From assembly GCF_028416595.1 (NCBI RefSeq), contig NZ_JAMQKC010000005.1:1-64000 (forward strand): a stretch of 64,000 nucleotides of DNA, in the 5' to 3' direction. Source of the stretch: Aquibacillus salsiterrae. GTDB taxonomy: Bacteria; Bacillota; Bacilli; Bacillales; Amphibacillaceae. Under the pieces are notes generated by a model that ran no database searches, had not been told where the DNA came from, and saw nothing but the letters and a program-made list of their open reading frames with translations. The position numbers were made by a program, and so were the translations under genes. Positions 55,706 to 63,418 of this stretch are shown here, in pieces. The stretch's first letter is position 1. Every line of letters begins with the position of its first letter.

Positions 55706-56395
55706 TTATTTTTGACCGTAGTAGGCATTGGCACCATGTTTTCTTAGATAATGCTTATCGAGCAATTCTTGGTCCATCGGTGGTACATCTGGATTTAGTT
55801 GATACGTATGCAGGGCCATTTTTGCACATTCTTCTAATACAACAGCGTTATGCACAGCTTCATTAGCATCTTTGCCCCAGTTAAACGGTGCATGACTATG
55901 AACAAGCACACTCGGAATTTCTAATGGATTAACATTATTAAATGTTTCAACAATGACATTGCCTGTTTCTAACTCGTATTGTCCTTGAATTTCTTCCGCA
56001 GTCATTTTCCTTGTGCAAGGCACAGTTCCATAAAAATAATCAGCTTGGGTTGTTCCTAAGGCAGGGATAGGTTTACCAGCCTGCGCCCAACTTGTCGCCC
56101 AAGGTGAATGTGTATGAACAATTCCACCTATTCCTGTGAATTTTTTATATAGAACTAGGTGTGTTGGTGTATCAGAAGATGGCTTTAACTTCCCCTCCAC
56201 AATGTTTCCATCTAAATCTAATACGACTAAATCCTCTACTTTTAATTGATCATAAGGTACACCACTAGGCTTAATGACTACCAATCCTGACTCTTTATCG
56301 AAACCGCTTACATTTCCCCAAGTGAAGGTGACTAATCCGTGCTTAGGGAGGGCTAAATTAGCCTCTAATACTTGCTGTTTTAACTTTTCTAACAT
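55706..56395 (-). CDS. araD: L-ribulose-5-phosphate 4-epimerase
   Basis: A 229-residue class II aldolase-fold enzyme, exactly the length of Bacillus AraD if the ATG at 56395 ([20 protein letters not shown]) is the start; a GTG 15 bases upstream is possible, and the ribosome site (AAAGGAAAGG) does not decide cleanly. Zinc ligands are His in [10 protein letters not shown] and [22 protein letters not shown] and PSSDTPTH form the phosphate and substrate site. It makes D-xylulose-5-phosphate for the pentose phosphate pathway. Promoter-proximal gene behind AraR-like operators. Confidence 0.95.
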   Translation of the reverse strand: MLEKLKQQVLEANLALPKHGLVTFTWGNVSGFDKESGLVVIKPSGVPYDQLKVEDLVVLDLDGNIVEGKLKPSSDTPTHLVLYKKFTGIGGIVHTHSPWATSWAQAGKPIPALGTTQADYFYGTVPCTRKMTAEEIQGQYELETGNVIVETFNNVNPLEIPSVLVHSHAPFNWGKDANEAVHNAVVLEECAKMALHTYQLNPDVPPMDQELLDKHYLRKHGANAYYGQK

Positions 56396-56441
56396 GAAAG
56401 CATTCAGCACCTTTCCTTTTACATATATATCGCACCATTTC

Positions 56442-56495
56442 TTGTACGTATATTTTTTCTGGTTAATTTTATATTAATACAATTCGTACGTACAA
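56442..56495 (-). promoter_or_regulatory. araD promoter region with AraR-like operator pair
   Basis: TTGTACGTATAT (56442-56453) and TCGTACGTACAA (56484-56495, 11 of 12 to the AraR core) have centres exactly 42 bp apart. The second covers a likely -35/spacer (TTGATT, 17 bp, TAATAT), so bound repressor would block RNA polymerase. Confidence 0.7.
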
Positions 56496-56618
56496 TCAAT
56501 AAGTAAGTACCATTTTTTTGAAAAAATTAGTTTAAACCCTGTACTTATATCGAATTCGTACTTCTTACAATGTGTTATCCCACTCCACAAACAACCGAGT
56601 TAGTTTTGTTACATTACA

Positions 56619-56630
56619 TTTTCCGTACAA
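56619..56630. promoter_or_regulatory. Distal AraR-like box upstream of araD
   Basis: TTTTCCGTACAA, reverse complement TTGTACGGAAAA, 10 of 12 to the core; 135 bp from the proximal pair, suited to DNA looping. A poorer match lies at about 56552-56563. Confidence 0.45.
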
Positions 56631-56671
56631 CTATTAGCCAATTATAGAAACAATAAATAACAACTTTGCAA

Positions 56672-56696
56672 ATCGCCACACGATGCATGTGACGAT
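56672..56696 (-). terminator. Terminator-like hairpin after the YhfP-like gene
   Basis: Arms ATCGCCACA and TGTGACGAT pair fully on the minus strand with one G-U; the following T run is short (ATTTGC). Confidence 0.5.
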
Positions 56697-56712
56697 CTAT
56701 TTTCTTTGGAAT

Positions 56713-57708
56713 TTATCTTGTTAAATTAACGATTGTTCTACCAATGACTTTTCCATTAATAATGGCACTTAAAGCACCTGGTAGTTGTTCAATTGTTATT
56801 TCCCGGGCAACTTTTACTAGATTATTAGGTTTCAAATCAGTGGCCATTCTTTGCCATAGTATTTTTCTCACTTCCATTGGGCAATAAACAGAATCAATAC
56901 CAATTAGCGATACGCCTCGTAGAATAAAAGGGAATACCGTTGTCGGCACACTTGTTCCACCAGTCAGACCACTGACGGCTACCGCACCTTGGTATTTGAT
57001 CTTACTTAGTGTTGCAGCAAGGGTGTTACCACCGACCGGGTCAACCGCAGCTTGCCATAATTGTTTATCTAACGGCTTAATTTTTTCATCGTATACATCT
57101 GAACGAGAAATAACTTGTTTTGCGCCTAACTCTACCAAATAATCCTTCGCATCATTCTTGCCACTACTAGCTACAACATGATAGCCCCGCTTATGTAACA
57201 TTGCTATCGCCATACTACCGACGCCACCAGTTGCACCTGTAACAAGAACCTCTCCCTTGTCTTTACTAATCCCTATCTGCTCAAGTCTCTCGATTGACAA
57301 TGCTGCCGTAAGCCCTGCTGTACCGTAAATCATTGCTTCTCTTAACGAAAGTCCGTCTGGTAGCGGAACAATCCAGTCTCCCGGAATACTGGCATATTCG
57401 CTGTACCCACCAAAATGGCTAACACCAATTTCATAGCTTGTTGCAATAACTTGGTCGCCGGGCTTAAACCGCTTGTCTTTTGATTCGACAACTTCTCCCG
57501 CTAAATCAATACCAGGAACAAATGGATATGTTTGAACTATTTTACCATCAGGGCTATTCGCTAACCCATCCTTGAAATTGACACTAGAGTAATGAACCTT
57601 GATTAGCACATCCGCGCTCGGCAAATCATCAAAGGAAAGCCTGTCCACCTTTGCAAAAAATTGATCCTGTTCTTTCGTCAATCGATAAGCTTTAAAATCT
57701 GTCATCAT
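56713..57708 (-). CDS. YhfP/AcuI-type quinone oxidoreductase (MDR family)
   Basis: A 331-residue zinc-free medium-chain reductase. The NADPH motif is VTGATGGVGSMA near residue 155, preceded by MIYGTAGLTAALSIE; the N-terminal catalytic fold has YSSVNFKDGLA and PFVPGIDLAGEV. Bacillus YhfP and the acryloyl-CoA reductases AcuI share this pattern. It likely reduces alpha,beta-unsaturated carbonyl compounds; exact substrate unknown. Not obviously part of the arabinose region: it has its own direction-matched position upstream of araD's promoter but ends before it with a hairpin. Confidence 0.88.
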   Translation of the reverse strand: MMTDFKAYRLTKEQDQFFAKVDRLSFDDLPSADVLIKVHYSSVNFKDGLANSPDGKIVQTYPFVPGIDLAGEVVESKDKRFKPGDQVIATSYEIGVSHFGGYSEYASIPGDWIVPLPDGLSLREAMIYGTAGLTAALSIERLEQIGISKDKGEVLVTGATGGVGSMAIAMLHKRGYHVVASSGKNDAKDYLVELGAKQVISRSDVYDEKIKPLDKQLWQAAVDPVGGNTLAATLSKIKYQGAVAVSGLTGGTSVPTTVFPFILRGVSLIGIDSVYCPMEVRKILWQRMATDLKPNNLVKVAREITIEQLPGALSAIINGKVIGRTIVNLTR

Positions 57709-57758
57709 CTACATTCCTTCCAACAATTTAATCTTCATGGTTTTGAGTTTAGACCCGG

Positions 57759-57805
57759 TGTTTCAGCTTGCTGAAACCAAGATGTTTCAGCTTGCTGAAA
57801 CCAAG
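57759..57805. repeat. Tandem pair of 24-bp palindromic repeats
   Basis: Two adjacent copies of TGTTTCAGCTTGCTGAAACC plus AAG(A), each with an internal palindrome GTTTCAGC-TT-GCTGAAAC. They lie after the NlpC/P60-like gene and before the YhfP-like gene, in a 133-bp gap. Confidence 0.8.
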
Positions 57806-57841
57806 TTCGCTTAAGAAACACGTAGTGCACCAAGCGGCGCA

Positions 57842-58597
57842 TCACGTGTTTACCACAAAATCAACATTTTCGTGCTCATAAATTTTCTTAAAATCCTTAT
57901 TATCCTTTAAATTTGTATATAAATCTTCTGGTGAGAACCATAAATAATCATTTTCCAACTTATAGTCTGCCCCTTTATAATAAGACAACCAGACCAGTTT
58001 TGAACAGTAAATATACTCCCACGGATCCTCGAGTGACTGTGAAAGGGTATAGGAGAATACAGGTTTTTTCTCCCCCTTTTCAACCCTAGCTTTATATTCC
58101 TGTAAATATTCTTCAGCATACTGTGCAGCAGCTTTTCCTAACTTCGCTGATTTTGGACGAAATTGTGCATGCCTTGGGTGTTTTTCTAAAAACTGTTGAA
58201 TGGAAGCCTTTCTGATTGCCGGGTCACCTCCTGGCGATTCAATTAACTGGTCATCAGAGACAACAATGGCAGAGTGGCCAATATAACCGGTTAAGGATTC
58301 GTTGACGTTGTCAGACGCAACTAAAATATCGCCCGATTTAAAATTGCGAGCCCTGCTGTGGGTTTGAACGAAAAACTGTTCAGCAATCGGTATAACATGC
58401 CCATACTGAAATAGGTGACCGACCACAACGATGTGATGAACCGGATAGTTTATTTGTAAATGAAAGCTATCTCCCTCATAATAAGTTGCCACTAACCGAT
58501 GATCAAGGTAAACGGCACAGGAATGAAAAGCAAAGTTGGATATTCGCTTAATTTTTATCCAATCACTATTCTTTGTTACTTTAAAATGTTGCGACAT
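57842..58597 (-). CDS. Permuted NlpC/P60 (YiiX/YebB-like) superfamily protein
   Basis: About 251 residues from the ATG at 58597 (GGCGGTG five bases upstream). The first 85 residues are an unidentified beta-rich domain. From about residue 90: FKSGDILVASDN, catalytic-type His in IGHSAIVV, IESPGG, and Cys in YIYCSKLVW. This order is that of the circularly permuted papain-like NlpC/P60 and LRAT group. Some members act on amide bonds of lipids or peptidoglycan. No signal peptide, so a murein role outside the cell is doubtful. Substrate unknown. Confidence 0.75.
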   Translation of the reverse strand: MSQHFKVTKNSDWIKIKRISNFAFHSCAVYLDHRLVATYYEGDSFHLQINYPVHHIVVVGHLFQYGHVIPIAEQFFVQTHSRARNFKSGDILVASDNVNESLTGYIGHSAIVVSDDQLIESPGGDPAIRKASIQQFLEKHPRHAQFRPKSAKLGKAAAQYAEEYLQEYKARVEKGEKKPVFSYTLSQSLEDPWEYIYCSKLVWLSYYKGADYKLENDYLWFSPEDLYTNLKDNKDFKKIYEHENVDFVVNT

Positions 58598-58683
58598 TAT
58601 ATCACCGCCCAACACCAATGTATGCAACGAGATTAAACAGTGTTACATAACGGGGAACGGCACATGCTATAAAATTCTATTAT

Positions 58684-59385
58684 CTACACATTTTCATTAA
58701 ATTTATAGCCAGCTCCTCTAACGGTAACAATATAAGGAAACGTCGGATTCTTTTGGTGCAGCTTCTTTCGAAGGTTACTTATATGAACCATGACTGTACC
58801 CGTATCAACAAAGGTTTTTGTTCCCCAAACATGTTCATATAATTCATCCATCCTAAAGATTCTTCCTGGGAACCTGGCGAGCTGTGTTAAGAGCTTGAAT
58901 TCTCGTGCGGATAAAATGACCAATTCGTCATTGATGTTAACTAGTTGCGAGGAAAGATCTATTACGAGGTCACCATGTTTAATTTGCTGACATAGTTGGT
59001 GGTGTTTTTGCCTCATGAGGTTACTTCGTCTTATGTGAGCATTAACCCGGGCTACTAATTCAATCGGGTTAAATGGTTTAGCTATATAGTCATCACTTCC
59101 TGCATTTAAGCCGATTACTTTATCTTCTGTATCTGATTTCGCACTAACAATAATAATTGGTATGTCTGTGTAATTTCTTAGTTGTTTGCATAGCTCTATT
59201 CCATCTATTTCAGGTAGGAGTACATCAGTAATTATTAAGTCAGGATTCTCTTCCAACACATGACCAACCGCACCACACCCCCCTTTTAAGCACTTTATTC
59301 GATAACCTTCCATTTCCAAATGATACCGAATCGATGCTCGTTCTTCCTCCTCTTGGTCCAAAATAACAACCTTAGGTGATAACAA
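58684..59385 (-). CDS. OmpR/PhoB-type response regulator (orphan)
   Basis: About 233 residues from the TTG at 59385, preceded by AAGGAGGGG nine bases away; the longer in-frame stretch runs into a dispersed repeat and is rejected. Receiver domain: phospho-acceptor Asp54 in IITDVLLPEIDG, Ser81 in IIVSAKS and Lys103 in IAKPF. The acidic pocket has Asp10 with Gln next to it where a second acid is usual, a small oddity. The DNA-binding winged helix spans about 130-230 (LSAREFKLLTQLA, VHISNLRKKL, VRGAGYKF). No histidine kinase gene is adjacent. Confidence 0.88.
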   Translation of the reverse strand: MLSPKVVILDQEEEERASIRYHLEMEGYRIKCLKGGCGAVGHVLEENPDLIITDVLLPEIDGIELCKQLRNYTDIPIIIVSAKSDTEDKVIGLNAGSDDYIAKPFNPIELVARVNAHIRRSNLMRQKHHQLCQQIKHGDLVIDLSSQLVNINDELVILSAREFKLLTQLARFPGRIFRMDELYEHVWGTKTFVDTGTVMVHISNLRKKLHQKNPTFPYIVTVRGAGYKFNENV

Positions 59386-59404
59386 CCTAATACCCCTCCT
59401 TTTT

Positions 59405-59551
59405 AAGAAAAGCGCAGAGCGACTGCTCAGCCCCGACAGGCATAAGACAAGACCTGACGTGGCGCTCTTTGCCACAAAAGGAATTGACTTATGACCCGAG
59501 GGGCTAGGCGCTGAAGCTAGACAAATAGAAAAGCGCAGAGCGACTGCTCAG
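59405..59551. repeat. Dispersed intergenic repeat, copy 5 (longest) plus second left end
   Basis: A full unit from AAGAAAAGCGCAGAGCGACT (59405) to GGCGCTGAAGCTAGACA (about 59523), then a second left end AGAAAAGCGCAGAGCGACTG (59528-59551). It fills most of the 331-bp gap between yhhQ and the response regulator; the rest is the yhhQ terminator and AT-rich sequence. Confidence 0.75.
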
Positions 59552-59639
59552 AAAAACCATATATTACCTCCATAGTAGCATAGACAGCTGGTAAATCAAC
59601 CCAATTTATTTAATTTTCAGTTATTAAGAAATAGTAACA

Positions 59640-59679
59640 AAAAAGGCGTGTAAACTGATCATCGTTTACACGCCTTTTT
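59640..59679 (-). terminator. Terminator of the queF-yhhQ operon
   Basis: Perfect 16-bp arms AAAAAGGCGTGTAAAC (59640-59655) and GTTTACACGCCTTTTT (59664-59679). Confidence 0.9.
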
Positions 59680-59716
59680 ATGAAAGTAAATCCGAGATAC
59701 CCGCTTCCATCTCCGT

Positions 59717-60346
59717 TTATGCTTGACCTAATTGCTGCCCGTTAACCTTCTCTTTCTTCGCTAGCTTTACTAGTAGATAAGCAATTGGAGTGTCAATGAT
59801 CGCAATCATAAATTTAACAACATATTGGGTGACAATCATACTAATCAAAACCGGTGTAGGTACCGTACCTGCGAAAGCGATAGCTATAAAAATAGTAGTA
59901 TCTAACAACTGGCTAAGCATGGTAGATAGGTTGTTTCGTAGCCAAAGCTTTTTCTCCCCATGCTTTTCTTTTAGTCGATGAAAGATGATGACATCCACGT
60001 TTTGACTAACAAGATAGGCTAATAAACTAGCGAGCATTACTCGGAAACTACCACCTAGTATAGTAGCAAATGCCTCTTGATTTGCAAATATTGGTGCAGC
60101 CGGTAGCTCAATTGCTAGGTAAATAAATACAAGACCAATTACTTGGGTCAAGAATCCTGCCTGCACTGTTTTCCGTGCAGCATCTTTTCCATAAACCTCA
60201 CCAATCACATCGGTAATCAAATAAGTAACTACATATGCAATTACAGCTGCAGGTAAAATAAAGTTACCAACACTAATAAGCTTTACCCCTAATATATTGG
60301 ACAATATTAATAAGCCCACAAACAATGAATGAAGATAAATATACAT
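59717..60346 (-). CDS. yhhQ: YhhQ-type queuosine-precursor transporter
   Basis: A 209-residue membrane protein of the VUT/ECF-related family with about six helices. Typical segments are NILGVKLISVGNFILPAAV, YLITDVIGEVYGKDAAR and VDVIIFHRLKEKHG. E. coli YhhQ takes up preQ0 and preQ1. Here it follows queF by 58 bp under the preQ1 riboswitch, which strongly supports a queuosine role. A standard alternative annotation is VUT family protein of unknown function. Confidence 0.9.
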   Translation of the reverse strand: MYIYLHSLFVGLLILSNILGVKLISVGNFILPAAVIAYVVTYLITDVIGEVYGKDAARKTVQAGFLTQVIGLVFIYLAIELPAAPIFANQEAFATILGGSFRVMLASLLAYLVSQNVDVIIFHRLKEKHGEKKLWLRNNLSTMLSQLLDTTIFIAIAFAGTVPTPVLISMIVTQYVVKFMIAIIDTPIAYLLVKLAKKEKVNGQQLGQA

Positions 60347-60404
60347 ATGTTACCCCTCCCTTTATTTTAATGTCCAAATGGGAGGTACTTCAGCAAACCC
60401 TCAA

Positions 60405-60902
60405 TTAGCGATTATCAATCTTTTCAGGATACATATCGTGATTCATCATACGGTGATCTGCCATTTGTTCATATTTCGTTCCTGGTTTCCCATAATTACA
60501 ATATGGATCGATGGAAATACCACCTCTTGGTGTGAATTTCCCCCACACTTCAATATAGCGAGGATTCATCAAATCGATAAGGTCATTCATAATGATATTC
60601 ATGCTGTCCTCATGGAAATCACCATGGTTACGAAAACTAAACAAATAAAGCTTCAGAGATTTACTTTCTACCATTCTTTCATCCGGAATATATCTAATAT
60701 AAACCGTCCCAAAATCGGGCTGACCTGTTTTAGGACACAGCGTTGTAAATTCCGGACAATTGAATTTTACAAAATAATCTCTGTTTGGATGTTGATTGTC
60801 AAACGTTTCTAACACTTCTGGTGTATAGTCAAAAGAATATTTCGTGTTTTGGTTACCTAATAACGTTATATTTTGTAAGTCTCCATCTTTTCTGCCTGCC
60901 AT
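60405..60902 (-). CDS. queF: NADPH-dependent 7-cyano-7-deazaguanine (preQ0) reductase
   Basis: A 165-residue unimodular QueF, the same length as the Bacillus enzyme. Catalytic Cys56 and Asp63 are in [13 protein letters not shown]; the NADPH/QueF motif with Glu is in [16 protein letters not shown]. It reduces the nitrile of preQ0 to the amine preQ1 for tRNA queuosine. AAAGGAG before the ATG. A preQ1-I riboswitch and consensus promoter precede it, giving product feedback. Confidence 0.97.
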   Translation of the reverse strand: MAGRKDGDLQNITLLGNQNTKYSFDYTPEVLETFDNQHPNRDYFVKFNCPEFTTLCPKTGQPDFGTVYIRYIPDERMVESKSLKLYLFSFRNHGDFHEDSMNIIMNDLIDLMNPRYIEVWGKFTPRGGISIDPYCNYGKPGTKYEQMADHRMMNHDMYPEKIDNR

Positions 60903-60924
60903 GGTAAAACTCCTTTCTTGTATA

Positions 60925-61010
60925 AAAATAAAAGCCACGCCCCTAAGGGACATGGCTGATCACGTCATATGTCCTTAGTTTTTTATAGAGGGTTATTGCT
61001 AAGAACCTCT
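60925..61010 (-). ncRNA. preQ1-I riboswitch with terminator
   Basis: On the minus strand the aptamer (61010 down to 60975) reads AGAGGTTCTTAGCAATAACC then CTCTATAAAAAACTAA. The P1 stem AGAGG/CCTCT, loop UUAG able to pair with the tail CUAA, and A-rich tail match the class. Downstream, CTAAGGACAT (60969-60978) can pair with ATGTCCCTTAG (60943-60953) as an antiterminator. The alternative terminator pairs GCCATGTCCC with GGGGCGTGGC (60934-60956) and is followed by TTTTATTTTT. Ligand binding should sequester CUAA and favour termination. Confidence 0.93.
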
Positions 61011-61047
61011 CCCGCTCGGAAACGGAATCTATCCATTTACTCGCCTA

Positions 61048-61076
61048 ATTATATAGACGGCTACATCGATTGTCAA
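61048..61076 (-). promoter_or_regulatory. Consensus sigma-A promoter of queF-yhhQ
   Basis: TTGACA (61071-61076), 17-bp spacer, TATAAT (61048-61053), a full consensus match, about 30 bp upstream of the aptamer. Confidence 0.9.
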
Positions 61077-61132
61077 TCTAACCTTTTTCCATACGGTTCT
61101 TTTCTCAAAGTTTCCGCTTCAATCAGTTTAGC

Positions 61133-62032
61133 TTAAAATACAATCGTTTTATTTTCGTGGACAATAATTCTATCTTGCAGGTGCCATTTAACCGCACGCG
61201 CCAACACGCTTCGTTCAATTGATTGACCGATTTTTCGCATATCCTCCGCATTATCACGATGGTTAACCCTGCTAATATCCTGTTCAATAATTGGCCCTTC
61301 ATCTAAGTCATTGGTGACATAATGGGAAGTTGCACCAATCAATTTGACTCCACGTCGATATGCTCTTTCGTATGGATTTGCGCCAACAAAAGCAGGTAAA
61401 AACGAATGGTGGATATTAATAATTTTATTTTTAAATGTTTCAACGAAATGAGGCGTAAGGATTTGCATGTACCTTGCAAGTACAATTAAATCAATATCAT
61501 GTGCTTTTAACAACTCAATTTGCTTCTGCTCGACTTCTTTACGAATATCTTTATTTGCCGGGATATAATGGAACGCGATGCCTAACGATTCAACCATCTC
61601 TCTTGACGTTTCATGGTTACTTACTACCATTGCAATATCTGCCATTAAGTCGCCACTTTGCCATTCCCATAACAGCTCTAAAAGTGCATGCGGCTCTTTG
61701 GAAACAAAGATAGCCATTTTCTTTATGTTATAAACATACATTAGTTTCCAATCCATCGAAAACTCGTTTGCAATCGCCTCAAAATCTTGTTCAATCTCAT
61801 CAGCCTTTTGCTTCAAATCAGGGCATTCGAATTCGATTCGGATAAAAAACTCGCCACCCTCGGGATCTTGTGAATACTGACTCGAATCAATGATGTTCGC
61901 TCCATGTTCGAATAAAAATTGGGAGACTGATGCCACTATTCCTGGCCGGTCTGGACATTTTATTAATAGCCTAGCTTTATTTTCATTTTGCTGCTTATAG
62001 ACATCTATCTTTTCTTGTATATAACTTTTCAT
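61133..62032 (-). CDS. purU: Formyltetrahydrofolate deformylase
   Basis: A 299-residue two-domain protein: N-terminal ACT domain (about 20-95, LLIKCPDRPGIVASVSQFL) and C-terminal formyltransferase-like domain. The catalytic region has NIHHSFLPAFVGANPY and Asp in YVTNDLDEGPII, and the end is HENKTIVF. It hydrolyses 10-formyl-THF to formate and THF, balancing one-carbon units. Bacillus YkkE is the counterpart. Monocistronic; GAGGG before the ATG. Confidence 0.95.
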   Translation of the reverse strand: MKSYIQEKIDVYKQQNENKARLLIKCPDRPGIVASVSQFLFEHGANIIDSSQYSQDPEGGEFFIRIEFECPDLKQKADEIEQDFEAIANEFSMDWKLMYVYNIKKMAIFVSKEPHALLELLWEWQSGDLMADIAMVVSNHETSREMVESLGIAFHYIPANKDIRKEVEQKQIELLKAHDIDLIVLARYMQILTPHFVETFKNKIINIHHSFLPAFVGANPYERAYRRGVKLIGATSHYVTNDLDEGPIIEQDISRVNHRDNAEDMRKIGQSIERSVLARAVKWHLQDRIIVHENKTIVF

Positions 62033-62134
62033 GTTTATCCCTCTTATTCACAAATAGTTTCCGTACATCTTTCTCGCCTGTACGTGGAATAACCACCCCT
62101 ATCTTCAACATAAGGATGGTCCCCAAGCCCAGCT

Positions 62135-62166
62135 AAGAAAAGCGCAAGTCGCCCCGAGCTAGACAG
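62135..62166. repeat. Dispersed intergenic repeat, copy 6 (internally deleted)
   Basis: AAGAAAAGCGCA (62135-62146) joined almost directly to GAGCTAGACAG (62156-62166): both ends of the family with the middle missing. Confidence 0.65.
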
Positions 62167-62242
62167 AAAGAATTAGCCGTTATTTTATTACTGTACTCAA
62201 TTTAACGTACAGAATCAAGTTTGATACGGAAAAAAGATGTTA

Positions 62243-63418
62243 TTAAGCGCTAAACACTTGATCCATGATCACTAAGAAATGGTCAACTTCCTCTTTCGTC
62301 GTTGTTAGTGGTGGTAAAATTCTAACAACATTCGGCCCTGCCACAACAATCAGTATCTGTTTTTCCCTTGCAGCGTGGATATAATCGATGGCATTCCCCT
62401 TAACAACCATACCGATCATCAATCCTTTGCCACGAACAGCCTCAATATCATCGTATTTTTCTACAAGCTTAGCTAAGCCTCCCATTAAGTAGGAGGACAT
62501 CTCTTTTGCATTGTCTAAGACCGTTGATTCAACTAAATGGGTTAGCGTTGCTAAACCAGCAGTTGCAGCAACTGGATTACCACCAAAGGTACTACCGTGG
62601 GTACCTGGACTAAACGATTTTGCCACATACTCTTTAGCAAGCATTGCACCAATTGGAACACCTGAACCTAATCCTTTGGCAACGGTTATGATATCTGGCT
62701 CAATCTCATACTGTTGGTAGGCAAATAAAGCACCCGTTCGCCCCATTCCGGTTTGAATTTCATCAACGATTATCAAAATATCGTTAGCCTGACAAATACT
62801 AACTAGCTGGTTCAACCATTCTTTATCGGCAGGCACAACACCACCCTCACCTTGGACAAGCTCTAGCATGACAGCACACGTAGTCGGCTGAACAAGTTTT
62901 AATGCCTCGACGTCGTTGTAGGCTAAATAGCGAAAGCCTTCAAGTAACGGGGTAAATCCGTGTTGAATTTTCGCCTGTCCCGTTGCCGATAATGTCGCAA
63001 GGGTACGACCATGGAACGAATTAGTAAATGTGATAATTTCTTTCTTATGCTCCCCGTGATGGTCTGCTGCATATTTCCGCGCTAATTTGATTGCCGCTTC
63101 ATTTGCTTCTGCACCGCTATTACAGAAAAAAACTTGGTCCCCGCAGCTATTTTCTACGAGCTTTTCGGCTAATTTTTCCTGGGCCGGGATGTGATATAGG
63201 TTTGAACAATGCCAAAGGTTGTTTAACTGGCTTTTTACTTGTTCATATACGACATCCGGAACGTGTCCCAAGTTACATGTCGCAAGCCCTGAGGTATAGT
63301 CTAAATATTTTACTTCATGATCATCCCATACATAGCTTCCTTTTCCTTTTGATAAGGTAATCGGAAACCGACTATAGGTTGACATGACAGGATCTACTTT
63401 TGTTGTTTGATTAGACAT
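62243..63418 (-). CDS. argD: N-acetylornithine aminotransferase
   Basis: A 391-residue class III PLP aminotransferase. The PLP Lys is in TVAKGLGSGVPIGAM, the Asp of IIVDEIQTGMGRTG binds the pyridine N, and CNSGAEANEAAIKLAR marks the large-domain entrance. It makes N-acetylornithine in arginine synthesis and perhaps also acts in lysine synthesis. Its start overlaps the argB stop by 8 bp, in the usual argCJBD order, which fixes the assignment over other class III enzymes. Confidence 0.93.
   Translation of the reverse strand: MSNQTTKVDPVMSTYSRFPITLSKGKGSYVWDDHEVKYLDYTSGLATCNLGHVPDVVYEQVKSQLNNLWHCSNLYHIPAQEKLAEKLVENSCGDQVFFCNSGAEANEAAIKLARKYAADHHGEHKKEIITFTNSFHGRTLATLSATGQAKIQHGFTPLLEGFRYLAYNDVEALKLVQPTTCAVMLELVQGEGGVVPADKEWLNQLVSICQANDILIIVDEIQTGMGRTGALFAYQQYEIEPDIITVAKGLGSGVPIGAMLAKEYVAKSFSPGTHGSTFGGNPVAATAGLATLTHLVESTVLDNAKEMSSYLMGGLAKLVEKYDDIEAVRGKGLMIGMVVKGNAIDYIHAAREKQILIVVAGPNVVRILPPLTTTKEEVDHFLVIMDQVFSA

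Noticed and set aside
59386-59475. 30-residue N-terminal extension of the response regulator
   Set aside because: It is translated repeat sequence; AAGGAGGGG supports the TTG start at 59385.
62190-62216. Terminator after argD (CTGTAC/GTACAG)
   Set aside because: Only six pairs and no clear T run; also superficially like an AraR half-site, but without a proper core.
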